NCBI GenBank assembly: GCA_017537245.1
Contig: JAFYLD010000033.1
Location: 1 to 35,463 of the forward strand
Direction: 5' to 3'
Origin: Clostridia bacterium
GTDB taxonomy: Bacteria; Bacillota; Clostridia; Oscillospirales; Acutalibacteraceae
Length of the DNA: 35,463 bases
A program made the translations under genes and the position numbers. This document shows positions 25,258-32,457 of this stretch, piece by piece. The notes under the pieces are model-generated. The model did not search any database. It saw nothing but the letters and a program-made list of their open reading frames with translations, and was not told where the DNA came from. Positions within the stretch are counted from its first letter, which is position 1. The number at the start of each line of letters is the position of its first letter.

Positions 25258-26340
25258 TTAGTCCATATAACCCTTTGCTGCGAGTAGTTCAGCAAGAAGA
25301 ACCGCGCCGCCTGCCGCACCGCGCAAAGTGTTGTGTGAAAGGCAAACAAACTTATAGTCATACTGACTATCTTCGCGCAAGCGACCAACAGATACAGCCA
25401 TACCGCCTTCAAGATCGCGATGCATCTTGGTTTGTGGCATGTTGTCCTCGGTAAAGTAATTAAGGAATTTCTTTGGTGCGTGTGGAAGTTCGAGTTCTTG
25501 TGGTACGCCAGAGAAGTTTTCCCAAACCTTGAGGATTTCTTCCTTGCTTGGCTTGTTTTTAAACGTTACAAACACAGCTGCCATGTGACCGTCAGAAACA
25601 GGAACACGCAAGCACTGTGCAGTAAATTTAGGAGCGTCGGCAAGCTTGATTTCGCCGTCTTCAACCTTACCCCAAATCTTTAGAGGTTCTTTTTCGCTCT
25701 TTTCTTCTTCGCCACCAATGTATGGAATAACGTTGTCTATCATTTCAGGCCAACGTTCAAAAGTTTTACCTGCGCCCGAAATTGCTTGATAGGTACAAAC
25801 AAGGCATTTTTCTACGCCGAATTCTTTATCAAGTGGGAATAAGGCAGGAACGTAGCTTTGTAGTGAGCAGTTAGACTTAACTGCAACGAAACCGCGTTTT
25901 GTGCCAAGACGCTTGCGCTGTGCCTCGATAACGTCAAGATGTTCTGGGTTAAGTTCTGGAATAACCATAGGAACGTCAGCGGTAAAACGGTGAGCCGAGT
26001 TGTTAGATACAACAGGGCACTCATGTTTTGCATACATTTCTTCAAAAGCTTTGATTTCGTCCTTTTTCATATCAACAGCGCAGAATACAAAATCAACCTT
26101 TGAAACGATAGTGTCGATATCTGCTACTGCATCATAAACTATCATATCTTTTAAATTCTCTGGCATTGGAGCAGTCATTGCCCAACGGTCGCCAACAGCT
26201 TCGGTATATGATTTGCCGGCGCTTCTTGGACTTGCTGCAAGGCAGGTTACGTTAAACCATGGGTGATCGGCAAGAAGTAGCGCAAATCTTTGGCCTACCA
26301 TGCCGGTAGCGCCTATAATACCAACGTTATAATTTTTCAT
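25258..26340 (-). CDS. asd: Aspartate-semialdehyde dehydrogenase, archaeal/fungal-like type
   Basis: 360 aa from ATG 26340 with AGGAGG upstream; the frame upstream of it has no support. It reduces aspartyl phosphate to aspartate semialdehyde with NADPH. The nucleotide motif GATGMVG is at 10-16, the catalytic cysteine C158 in KSNCSLQ, and a conserved histidine H253 in VSDGHMAAV. The longer chain and blocks such as SNNSAHR, VIPELNPEHL and RWPEMIDNVIPYIGGEEEK fit the archaeal/fungal-like branch rather than the ~345-aa Bacillus type; this is from memory of the families. It leads asd-dapA-dapB. Confidence 0.94.
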   Translation of the reverse strand: MKNYNVGIIGATGMVGQRFALLLADHPWFNVTCLAASPRSAGKSYTEAVGDRWAMTAPMPENLKDMIVYDAVADIDTIVSKVDFVFCAVDMKKDEIKAFEEMYAKHECPVVSNNSAHRFTADVPMVIPELNPEHLDVIEAQRKRLGTKRGFVAVKSNCSLQSYVPALFPLDKEFGVEKCLVCTYQAISGAGKTFERWPEMIDNVIPYIGGEEEKSEKEPLKIWGKVEDGEIKLADAPKFTAQCLRVPVSDGHMAAVFVTFKNKPSKEEILKVWENFSGVPQELELPHAPKKFLNYFTEDNMPQTKMHRDLEGGMAVSVGRLREDSQYDYKFVCLSHNTLRGAAGGAVLLAELLAAKGYMD

Positions 26341-26416
26341 TTTAGGGTCCTCCTGAGAAAAAGCAAAATTTGTATTGAAATTAGCATAATTTTGCAATAT
26401 AATATATTTTAATTAA

Positions 26417-26445
26417 ATAATAGCATTTATATGTTCATTTGTCAA
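26417..26445 (-). promoter_or_regulatory. Promoter of asd-dapA-dapB
   Basis: Minus strand TTGACA (plus 26440-26445), 17-base spacer, TATTAT (plus 26417-26422). The leader of about 70 bases is too short and AT-rich for a riboswitch. Confidence 0.8.
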
Positions 26446-26489
26446 ACCAAATTATACAAACAAAACTAGAAAGTTATTGGTAAAATTAT

Positions 26490-27512
26490 ATGAAAACTAG
26501 CGATTTTTATTACGATCTTCCTGAAAACCTCATTGCCCAAACACCTATATTTCCTCGCGACTCTTCTCGTATGTTGCGTTTAGGTAAAAAAACGGGCGAG
26601 GTAAATCACGATACTTTTAGCAATCTTCCCGATTTTTTAAACGAGGGAGACTGTTTGGTTCTTAATAATACACGCGTGCTTCCGGCTCGCCTTTATGGTA
26701 CAACGCGTGATACTGGCGCGGTTGTTGAGTTCGTGTTGCTCAAACAATATGATCTTTATACCTGGGAGTGTTTGGCAGGTCCTGGCAAAAAGGCAAAAAT
26801 AGACCGAGAGTTTGTTTTTAGCGACGAGCTTTCTTGCGTTGTAAAAGACGTTTTGCCCGACGGTAATCGTGTTATTGAATTTAAGTGTGATGGCGAATTT
26901 TTTGCAACTCTTGACAAGGTTGGTCAAATGCCTTTGCCACCATATATTAAAGAAAAATTAAGCGACCGTGAGCGTTATCAAACCGTTTATTCAAAAGAGC
27001 TAGGCTCTGCGGCAGCTCCCACAGCAGGACTTCATTTTACACCTGAACTACTCGAAACAATTAAATCCAAGGGTGTAAAGGTAGTTTACGTTACTTTGCA
27101 CGTTGGTCTTGGTACGTTTAGACCAGTTAAGGTAGATGACATTACCGAACACAAAATGCATACTGAGCACTACTATATGTCTAAAGAAACTGCCGATACA
27201 ATTAACGAAACAAAGAAAAACGGCGGCAGGGTAATTTGCGTTGGTACTACAAGTTGTCGTACTGTTGAAAGCGTGGCGCAAAAATTTGGCGAAATGTGTG
27301 AGTGCAGCGACGATACAGGCATTTTTATCTATCCTGGTTATACTTTTAAATGCATGGATGGTCTTGTAACCAACTTCCACCTGCCAGAAAGCACACTTAT
27401 AATGCTTGTTTCTGCTTTTGCAGGTTATGAAAACACAATGAACGCATACAAAATCGCCGTTGATGAGAAATATCGTTTCTTTAGCTTTGGTGATGCAATG
27501 CTTATTCTTTAA
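26490..27512 (+). CDS. queA: tRNA preQ1(34) S-adenosylmethionine ribosyltransferase-isomerase
   Basis: 340 aa, usual length. It transfers the ribosyl part of SAM to preQ1 in tRNA, forming epoxyqueuosine. Typical blocks are [32 protein letters not shown]-like [58 protein letters not shown] and [10 protein letters not shown]. No good ribosome site precedes ATG 26490 (only TTGGTAAA), which is unusual among genes here. Nine bases separate it from tgt, the enzyme that inserts preQ1, so the pair forms a queuosine unit. A clear promoter on this strand was not found. Confidence 0.96.
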   Translation: MKTSDFYYDLPENLIAQTPIFPRDSSRMLRLGKKTGEVNHDTFSNLPDFLNEGDCLVLNNTRVLPARLYGTTRDTGAVVEFVLLKQYDLYTWECLAGPGKKAKIDREFVFSDELSCVVKDVLPDGNRVIEFKCDGEFFATLDKVGQMPLPPYIKEKLSDRERYQTVYSKELGSAAAPTAGLHFTPELLETIKSKGVKVVYVTLHVGLGTFRPVKVDDITEHKMHTEHYYMSKETADTINETKKNGGRVICVGTTSCRTVESVAQKFGEMCECSDDTGIFIYPGYTFKCMDGLVTNFHLPESTLIMLVSAFAGYENTMNAYKIAVDEKYRFFSFGDAMLIL

Positions 27513-27521
27513 GGAGATTTT

Positions 27522-28652
27522 ATGTATAAATTAATTAGCGATAAAAATGGTGCTAGGCGCGGCGAGTTTGTTACAAATCGCGGCACAGCTCAAACACCCG
27601 CTTTTATGAATGTTGCAACTGCGGGCGCAATAAAGGGCGCATTATCTGCTGAGGACCTTAAAAATATCGGTTGTCAGGTAATGCTTAGTAATACCTACCA
27701 TTTACACGTGCGCCCTGGTGATGAGGTTATTCGTGATTGTGGCGGTCTTCACAAATTTACTACGTGGGACGGTCCAATTCTTACCGATAGTGGCGGCTTT
27801 CAGGTTTTTTCACTTTCTTCGCTTCGCAAGATAGAAGAAGAGGGCGTAACCTTTGCTAGTCACGTTGACGGCAAACGCATTTTTATGGGACCCGAAGAGA
27901 GTATGCAAATTCAGTCTAACTTAGGTTCGACTATTGCTATGGCTTTTGATGAGTGTGTTGAAAATCCGGCACAATATAGCTATTCAAAGGCTTCGTGCGA
28001 GCGTACTACTCGTTGGCTCAAGCGTTGTAAAGATAAAATGCAACAGCTTAACAGCCTAGAAAACACAATTAACCGCGAACAAATGCTTTTTGGTATAAAT
28101 CAGGGTTGCACTTATAACGATTTGCGTGTAAATCACATGAAGGAAATTGCCGATTTAGATCTAGACGGCTATGCAATAGGCGGTCTTGCTGTTGGCGAAA
28201 CCGCAGAAGAGATGTACGACGTTATCGAGCACGTAACACCACATATGCCACAAAACAAAATCCGTTATTTAATGGGTGTTGGTACACCGGTAAATATTCT
28301 TAACGCGGTTGAGCGCGGCGTTGACCTTTTTGACTGCGTAATGCCAAGCCGTAATGCTCGTCACGGTCATTTATTTACATCTAAGGGCATAATCAATATC
28401 AATAATAAAAAGTACGAATACGATATGACACCAATTGATGAAAATTGCGGTTGCCCTGTGTGTCAGCGATATAGCAAAGCGTATATTCGTCATTTATTAA
28501 AGAGCACCGAAATGCTCTCACAAAGACTTCTTGTTATGCATAATCTTTGGTTTTATAATAACCTTATGTCAGATATACGCAAAGCGCTTGACGAAGGTAG
28601 ATTCCATGAATTTAAGGCGGAACAAGAGATTATTTTAGGAAAACGAATCTAA
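27522..28652 (+). CDS. tgt: Queuine/preQ1 tRNA-ribosyltransferase
   Basis: 376 aa. It exchanges guanine 34 for preQ1 in tRNAs with GUN anticodons. The TIM-barrel fold carries D89 in TDSGGFQVFSL, the nucleophile D271 in VDLFDCVMPSRNARHG, GGLAVGE, and the zinc site C309, C311, C314 and H340. All key residues are present. AAGGAG lies 7 bases before ATG. It is co-transcribed with queA; yajC follows with its own promoter, a neighbourhood common in bacteria. Confidence 0.97.
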   Translation: MYKLISDKNGARRGEFVTNRGTAQTPAFMNVATAGAIKGALSAEDLKNIGCQVMLSNTYHLHVRPGDEVIRDCGGLHKFTTWDGPILTDSGGFQVFSLSSLRKIEEEGVTFASHVDGKRIFMGPEESMQIQSNLGSTIAMAFDECVENPAQYSYSKASCERTTRWLKRCKDKMQQLNSLENTINREQMLFGINQGCTYNDLRVNHMKEIADLDLDGYAIGGLAVGETAEEMYDVIEHVTPHMPQNKIRYLMGVGTPVNILNAVERGVDLFDCVMPSRNARHGHLFTSKGIININNKKYEYDMTPIDENCGCPVCQRYSKAYIRHLLKSTEMLSQRLLVMHNLWFYNNLMSDIRKALDEGRFHEFKAEQEIILGKRI

Positions 28653-28667
28653 TTTACAAAATTATCC

Positions 28668-28696
28668 TTGCATTTATTGTCTATGTTATGTATAAT
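28668..28696 (+). promoter_or_regulatory. Promoter of yajC
   Basis: TTGCAT (28668-28673), 17-base spacer, TATAAT (28691-28696), starting 15 bases after the tgt stop. Confidence 0.8.
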
Positions 28697-28731
28697 ATCA
28701 TTTGTTATAAATTTTTTGGAGGTATAGTTCA

Positions 28732-29007
28732 ATGGCTGGTATTATAATGTTAGTGCCAATGATTCTTATTTTCTACTTCTTCCTTATTCGTCCACAGAAA
28801 AAGAAGGAAAAGGCAGAAAAATTGATGCGTGAGAATTTACAGGTTGGCGATGAAATTCTTACAATCGGTGGTATCTATGGTCGAGTTATCTCTTTAAAAG
28901 AAGACTCAATCGTTATAGAATCAAAGAGTGATCACAGTAAGCTTACAATTGCTCGTTGGGCAATGCAACAAAACCTTACCGTTCACGACGATATGCCAAC
29001 TAAATAA
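28732..29007 (+). CDS. yajC: Preprotein translocase subunit YajC
   Basis: 91 aa. One N-terminal membrane helix (about 2-20), then FFLIRPQKKKEKAEKLM, LQVGDEILTIGGIYGRVISL and a short charged tail: the full set of YajC landmarks. YajC associates with SecDF and YidC at the Sec channel. GGAGG lies 9 bases before ATG 28732. A terminator hairpin follows and its distal arm carries the ribosome site of the next gene. Confidence 0.95.
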   Translation: MAGIIMLVPMILIFYFFLIRPQKKKEKAEKLMRENLQVGDEILTIGGIYGRVISLKEDSIVIESKSDHSKLTIARWAMQQNLTVHDDMPTK

Positions 29008-29023
29008 TTTGGTAATAAAAACA

Positions 29024-29060
29024 CCCTCTGCTTGAATAGTATTTAAGCGGAGGGATTTTT
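29024..29060 (+). terminator. Hairpin after yajC holding the next gene's ribosome site
   Basis: CCCTC-GCTT-AATA pairs with TATT-AAGC-GAGGG (29024-29054) and is followed by ATTTTT, so it looks like an intrinsic terminator. The distal arm GGAGGG (29049-29054) is also the ribosome site for ATG 29061. Read-through transcripts would hide this site in the stem. Confidence 0.7.
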
Positions 29061-29465
29061 ATGTATAATGGATTTTTGAAAAAAGAACATACAAATAAAA
29101 AATCCGCCTATTTAAAGGGCGGAGTAATAGGCGTTTTAGCCTGCCTTACAATGATGATGTTATTTTCGGCAGTTTTGTTGATTTTTAATATTGACCGCAA
29201 ATATGCAGCTGTATTTGCTACCATGAGCGTAGCGGTTGGTAGCTATATCGCAAGTCGTATTACTGCCAAAAAAATAGGTGACAAAGGCTATGTGGTAGGA
29301 CTCGTTATAGGTGGAGTGATTTTTGCCACAATAACGTTAATATCAATAATCATTGGTAATAGTTTATCACTAAACACTTTTTTTCACTTTATTATAATAA
29401 TGTTATCGTCGCTTGTAGGTGGAATTACGGGAGTTAATAAAGATAAACATAAAAAGTACATATAA
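29061..29465 (+). CDS. TIGR04086 family membrane protein
   Basis: 134 aa with four predicted membrane helices (about 20-42, 46-65, 78-100, 104-125) and a basic tail (NKDKHKKYI). Small Gly/Ile-rich four-helix proteins of this type directly after yajC are the TIGR04086 (YrzE-like) family of Firmicutes, of unknown function. In many Clostridia the locus continues with the six-cysteine peptide gene scfA; I do not see that here. The GGAGGG ribosome site is part of a terminator-like hairpin, which suggests control of expression. Confidence 0.8.
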   Translation: MYNGFLKKEHTNKKSAYLKGGVIGVLACLTMMMLFSAVLLIFNIDRKYAAVFATMSVAVGSYIASRITAKKIGDKGYVVGLVIGGVIFATITLISIIIGNSLSLNTFFHFIIIMLSSLVGGITGVNKDKHKKYI

Positions 29466-29467
29466 AA

Positions 29468-29493
29468 ATGGAGGACTAATTTGTCCTCCTTTA
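29468..29493. terminator. Bidirectional terminator between TIGR04086 gene and DUF4364 gene
   Basis: GGAGGAC (29470-29476) pairs with GTCCTCC (29483-29489), six-base loop, followed by TTTAATTT; the other side has an A run. It separates convergent genes. Confidence 0.85.
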
Positions 29494-29495
29494 AT

Positions 29496-30044
29496 TTATT
29501 GTGTTAGCATTTCAATAATTTTTGAGTAAATAGCTGATGGATTTTCTAAAAATTTTTCTTTAATAACGTTGCCTTGCTCTTCGTCGGTGATGAGCAACTT
29601 AACGGTTATAAAAGGTTTACCATTATCGAGTGCCGAACAACTAAGATATGTGCTGCCATTTTCGTTAGATATCTCAAAAAGATTATCTTTTGCATTTTTA
29701 AACTTGGCAAACATTTTCATAACCGCCAAATAAGCGCGTTCCTTAACAACCGAAGATAGAGAAGATTTTAGCATTTTTGCTGTTTCTTTGCCGGCGTTAG
29801 TAATTTTATACACCTGTTCTTCGGAGTCGGTTGCAATAATCTGACCGCTGTTCGCTAATGAAACAATAGCATCGCTTACCTCAAATGCATTTGCAAGTCC
29901 CTCGTAATGCAAAACGTTAGCAAGCATCTCGACAGGCATGGGCTCATCGATAGCGTCTAATATATAACATATTAAAATTTTAATTTCTGAAGTGCTAAAA
30001 AGTCCACCGCGTGAAACACCCGCACCAGAAGCGTTTTTTTCCAT
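29496..30044 (-). CDS. DUF4364 family winged-helix protein
   Basis: 182 aa. The N-terminal winged helix (about 16-85) has LFSTSEIKILICYILDAIDEPMP, LHYEGLANAFEVSDAIVSL and a wing with QVYKITNAGKETAKML; the C-terminal half is an alpha/beta domain with TYLSCSALDNGKPFITVKLLI. This matches DUF4364, a Clostridia family of probable transcription regulators. AGGTGA lies 8 bases before ATG 30044. It is transcribed alone from a good promoter; its targets are unknown. Confidence 0.85.
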   Translation of the reverse strand: MEKNASGAGVSRGGLFSTSEIKILICYILDAIDEPMPVEMLANVLHYEGLANAFEVSDAIVSLANSGQIIATDSEEQVYKITNAGKETAKMLKSSLSSVVKERAYLAVMKMFAKFKNAKDNLFEISNENGSTYLSCSALDNGKPFITVKLLITDEEQGNVIKEKFLENPSAIYSKIIEMLTQ

Positions 30045-30076
30045 TTGTAATCACCTATATTAAAATATTACAAACT

Positions 30077-30105
30077 ATTATAAAACCAAAGCGCAAAAGT
30101 TGCAA
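30077..30105 (-). promoter_or_regulatory. Promoter of DUF4364 gene
   Basis: Minus strand TTGCAA (plus 30100-30105), 17-base spacer, TATAAT (plus 30077-30082). Confidence 0.8.
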
Positions 30106-30166
30106 GAGTTTTATGTTAAATTTATTGTTTCGAGGTTGTTTGAATGATAAATAATGAATAATATGG

Positions 30167-30196
30167 TTGATTTTAGTGCAGTAACTGCTTTATAAT
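30167..30196 (+). promoter_or_regulatory. Promoter of EF-hand mini-protein gene
   Basis: TTGATT (30167-30172), 18-base spacer, TATAAT (30191-30196), then GAAAGG and ATG at 30231. Confidence 0.7.
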
Positions 30197-30230
30197 AAAA
30201 TTATAAAATAACACGAAAGGTCGTATTAAT

Positions 30231-30455
30231 ATGAGCATATTTGGCAACCTTTTTGATTTTAACCGTGATGGTAAATTAGATGCTTTAGAGCAGGGAGCAG
30301 AGCTAGGATTCATTATGCAAATGATGGACGCCCAAAAGCAAAACGACCTAACCTCTGCGGGACTTAACCCGCAAGACCTCGAATCTATGGGCTACTCCGA
30401 GCGACGCGAAGCACTGCTAAACGCAGGACTTGACCCAGATGATTATGAAGTGTAA
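30231..30455 (+). CDS. Small EF-hand-like protein
   Basis: 74 aa. Residues 9-20 (DFNRDGKLDALE) form a textbook 12-residue EF-hand loop: D9, N11, D13, G14, D17 and E20 in the calcium-ligand positions. The rest is helical and acidic (LESMGYSERREALLNAGLDPDDYEV). There is no signal peptide, no cohesin/dockerin pair and only one EF loop. I know similar small proteins starting MSIFGNLFDFN in gut Clostridia, function unknown. GAAAGG precedes ATG at 11 bases. It has its own promoter and is monocistronic. Calcium binding is inferred from the motif. Confidence 0.8.
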   Translation: MSIFGNLFDFNRDGKLDALEQGAELGFIMQMMDAQKQNDLTSAGLNPQDLESMGYSERREALLNAGLDPDDYEV

Positions 30456-30471
30456 ATATGAATGAAGCTAA

Positions 30472-30552
30472 TGGGAGCCAGAAAAATTCACCGGCTGGCC
30501 CGCCCAAATAATCCAACACGAAATCGACTATTGTGATGAGCTATTGATTTAA
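30472..30552 (+). pseudogene. Peptide deformylase C-terminal remnant
   Basis: An open stretch of 26 codons, closed on the left by TAA (30469-30471) and ending TAA (30550-30552), reads WEPEKFTGWPAQ then IIQHEIDYCDELLI. This matches the end of clostridial peptide deformylases, whose third metal motif is QHEIDH followed by a short hydrophobic end. Here the second metal histidine is Tyr. No start or upstream part remains. It lies just before a strong terminator, which may be the old terminator of the lost gene. Confidence 0.5.
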
Positions 30553-30557
30553 TTTTT

Positions 30558-30594
30558 AAAACCTCGTACCGATTGGTGCGAGGTTTTGTTTTTT
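30558..30594 (+). terminator. Terminator
   Basis: AAAACCTCGTACC (30558-30570) pairs with GGTGCGAGGTTTT (30575-30587), one wobble, then GTTTTTTG. It ends the EF-hand transcript or the former deformylase gene. Confidence 0.88.
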
Positions 30595-30705
30595 GACAGT
30601 AACTTCGCTTTTGCTATTGACTGTACTGAATTTAAGACAGTAGATATTTTAAAATATAATTATAAATCAAATAAAAATATCATATTGTTTAGTTATAGGT
30701 TGAAC
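30595..30705. other. AT-rich non-coding stretch
   Basis: I see no gene here. It separates the deformylase remnant from the promoter of the truncated amidase. Confidence 0.4.
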
Positions 30706-30734
30706 TTGAAATTTACACTTAATGGTCATATAAT
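30706..30734 (+). promoter_or_regulatory. Intact promoter before truncated amidase
   Basis: TTGAAA (30706-30711), 17-base spacer, TATAAT (30729-30734). It is a sigma-A-type promoter by sequence, followed by AAAGGAGAGG and GTG 30753. Confidence 0.75.
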
Positions 30735-30752
30735 GTTAAAGGAGAGGCTTTT

Positions 30753-30926
30753 GTGTATTTAATTAAACGTTTTGCATCTCAATTTATATTGCTTGCGATT
30801 ATATGCTTAATTGCGACTTTAGGCTACGTAAAAGAAGAATTTATTACTGTAGATGCCTCGTTTGTCCCGACACGTAAAATCATAATTGACGCCGGACACG
30901 GCGGGTTAACTAATACTATAAATTAG
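30753..30926 (+). pseudogene. cwlD: N-terminal remnant of N-acetylmuramoyl-L-alanine amidase (CwlD-like)
   Basis: From GTG 30753 (AAAGGAGAGG just upstream) 57 codons read a basic N-terminus (YLIKRFASQ), one membrane/signal helix (FILLAIICLIATLGY), a short linker and KIIIDAGHGG, the first zinc-histidine motif of Amidase_3. The frame then stops (TAG 30924-30926) instead of continuing for about 180 residues. A 5-base-loop hairpin with arms GAAAACCCGCT/AGCGGGTTTTC follows at 30965-30991, so an internal deletion between the start and the terminator is likely. A short signal anchor leading directly into Amidase_3 is the layout of CwlD, which makes muramic lactam in spore cortex; another amidase of this fold is possible. 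Confidence 0.65.
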
Positions 30927-30964
30927 GTCCAATCCTGCCGTGAAAATTCAATATAAAACTGCCC

Positions 30965-30991
30965 GAAAACCCGCTATTTAAGCGGGTTTTC
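30965..30991 (+). terminator. Hairpin after truncated amidase
   Basis: GAAAACCCGCT (30965-30975) pairs perfectly with AGCGGGTTTTC (30981-30991), five-base loop. The T run is inside the stem, as in many terminators here. Confidence 0.75.
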
Positions 30992-31074
30992 GCCATTTTA
31001 CGACAATTTGAAGATCAAAAGTCAATTTAACCTACAAATTTCTAATTTTTAATGCAATGCAGGTTAAAATATGA

Positions 31075-31080
31075 TATAAT
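31075..31080 (+). promoter_or_regulatory. -10 element of VbhA-like gene
   Basis: TATAAT (31075-31080). The -35 at 17 bases is poor (ATGCAA). Transcription would begin near 31087, so the ATG at 31086 would be leaderless or untranscribed, which favours ATG 31104. Confidence 0.5.
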
Positions 31081-31103
31081 ATTCTATGGTAGGTGACGAG
31101 AAA

Positions 31104-31337
31104 ATGGATAAGACTATGAAACGAAAGCAAGATTTATTTAACTTATGTAATGGTATGGATAAACTTGATATACATAAAAAAGAGAAATGTCCTTCTTTTT
31201 CTGAAGCAATGCTTTCAATTGAGGGAATGAAGGTTAGCGATGAGGTTACACTTGCTCTTGAAGAATGGAAAGAAGGTAAAGCAACTTATTTATCAATTTT
31301 CGAATCAACACTTCAAAGATACGGGTTTAACACATAA
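31104..31337 (+). CDS. VbhA-like small protein, possible antitoxin
   Basis: 77 aa from ATG 31104, with GGTGACG 5 bases upstream; ATG 31086 is less likely because the promoter -10 ends at 31080. The C-terminal half (about 31-74) follows the VbhA-type antitoxin pattern: a helix ending SIEGM (38-42), a turn with VSDEV, a helix, WKEGKATYLSIFESTLQRYG. VbhA proteins inhibit Fic toxins through an (S/T)xxxE(G/N) motif. Here the E-G pair is present but the expected Ser/Thr four residues before is Met, so the inhibitory motif is not strict. No fic gene follows; the next gene is a HipA-like kinase. Whether the two are a pair is inference. Confidence 0.55.
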   Translation: MDKTMKRKQDLFNLCNGMDKLDIHKKEKCPSFSEAMLSIEGMKVSDEVTLALEEWKEGKATYLSIFESTLQRYGFNT

Positions 31338-31352
31338 TTAAATGCTTAACAG

Positions 31353-31381
31353 TTGAATTTTAAAATTATATGTTGTATAAT
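31353..31381 (+). promoter_or_regulatory. Promoter of HipA-like kinase gene
   Basis: TTGAAT (31353-31358), 17-base spacer, TATAAT (31376-31381). The kinase can thus be transcribed separately from the small protein before it. Confidence 0.78.
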
Positions 31382-31416
31382 GTACTAAATACTAAAAAGG
31401 AAAGGAGAAAGAGTTT

Positions 31417-32451
31417 ATGAAGGATTTTGAGATTTTAAGCCGTGATACAGTTGTTGCTGTTTGGAAAGATAACGAGCTTAAAGTTTTGAACAATGATTTA
31501 TTGCCGTTATACTTAAAGCGTGTAAACGATGCTAAATCTTGGCTTGAAACAAGAGCTATCGATTCGCATAGAGCAAACTCCCGTCTGCTTAAAAAGGCTT
31601 TAAGACTTGCTGAAAAAGATGATGTTTCAACCGTACTTCACGTTAATGCCGCAACTATCACCGATACCTATTGGGTTAGGGCTATCGGCAGTGGTTTAAA
31701 ATACCAAGATGTTCGCTTTAATAAAGACTATTTCTCCAATCTGGCTTTACGTGGACTTTATTCAAGCTTTAATTCTGCCGCAAAGCGTAAGGATACCAAA
31801 ACACCGGAGCTTACCAATATCGGTAGCTTTGAAAAGTGTTGGAAGCTGAAAGATGGAAAATGGTGGATTTATAAGTCAGCTAACCAAAAAGAGCAGTTTT
31901 CAGAACTCTTTGTATATGAGATTGGTAAAGAACTTGGAATGAATATGGCTCACTACGAAAAAGGTGATAAATGTGTAAAATCTCTTGATTTTACTGATTC
32001 GGCAAAGGTCATATTTGAACCTGCATCATCCTTTATGGGAGATGAAGAAGATTATATTAAAGTCGTTGAGAAGTTAAAAGAACTTTGTCCTAAAGCAATT
32101 CCTGACTATATTAAAATGATTTTCCTTGATACCATAACCGCCAACCCCGATAGACACACAGGAAACTTCGGTTTAATGCGTGATGTAAAAACCGGTGAGC
32201 TTTTAGGTCTTGCACCAAACTTCGATAATAATATGGCGCTTATTGCACGTGGATATCCTACAAGTAAATCCGCAAACGACCTTTTAATTACACTCTTTAA
32301 TGAACTAATGGAAAAATATCCTGGGTATAAGGAATACTTGCCAAAAGTCACAGAGCAGATGATTAAGAAAGTTATCAGCAAACTTAATATGAAGGTTAAA
32401 TCTCAAGTAATTGTTGATTTCGTAATTAAACGTTATCAAGCAATTAAATAA
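31417..32451 (+). CDS. HipA-like serine/threonine kinase
   Basis: 344 aa with AAAGGAG 9 bases before ATG. The C-terminal half carries the HipA-type catalytic core: K153 in WWIYKSAN as candidate ATP lysine, E163 in QFSELFVYEIGKELG, catalytic D245 with N250 in NPDRHTGNFGL, and the metal aspartate D270 in PNFDNNMA. HipA toxins phosphorylate tRNA synthetases or other targets and are silenced by the HTH partner HipB. Here the N-terminal ~140 residues differ from the classical HipA couple domain, and no HipB-like HTH gene adjoins. It is preceded by the VbhA-like gene and has its own promoter and terminator. Target unknown. Confidence 0.75.
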   Translation: MKDFEILSRDTVVAVWKDNELKVLNNDLLPLYLKRVNDAKSWLETRAIDSHRANSRLLKKALRLAEKDDVSTVLHVNAATITDTYWVRAIGSGLKYQDVRFNKDYFSNLALRGLYSSFNSAAKRKDTKTPELTNIGSFEKCWKLKDGKWWIYKSANQKEQFSELFVYEIGKELGMNMAHYEKGDKCVKSLDFTDSAKVIFEPASSFMGDEEDYIKVVEKLKELCPKAIPDYIKMIFLDTITANPDRHTGNFGLMRDVKTGELLGLAPNFDNNMALIARGYPTSKSANDLLITLFNELMEKYPGYKEYLPKVTEQMIKKVISKLNMKVKSQVIVDFVIKRYQAIK

Positions 32452-32457
32452 ATGACT

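Noticed and set aside
26341-26489. Riboswitch before asd or queA (lysine or preQ1)
   Set aside because: The 149-base divergent gap is AT-rich, with no L-box landmarks and no preQ1 pseudoknot pattern that I could recognise.
31086-31103. ATG 31086 as start of the VbhA-like protein
   Set aside because: The -10 element ends at 31080, so transcripts would begin at or after this codon; ATG 31104 has a GGTGACG ribosome site.
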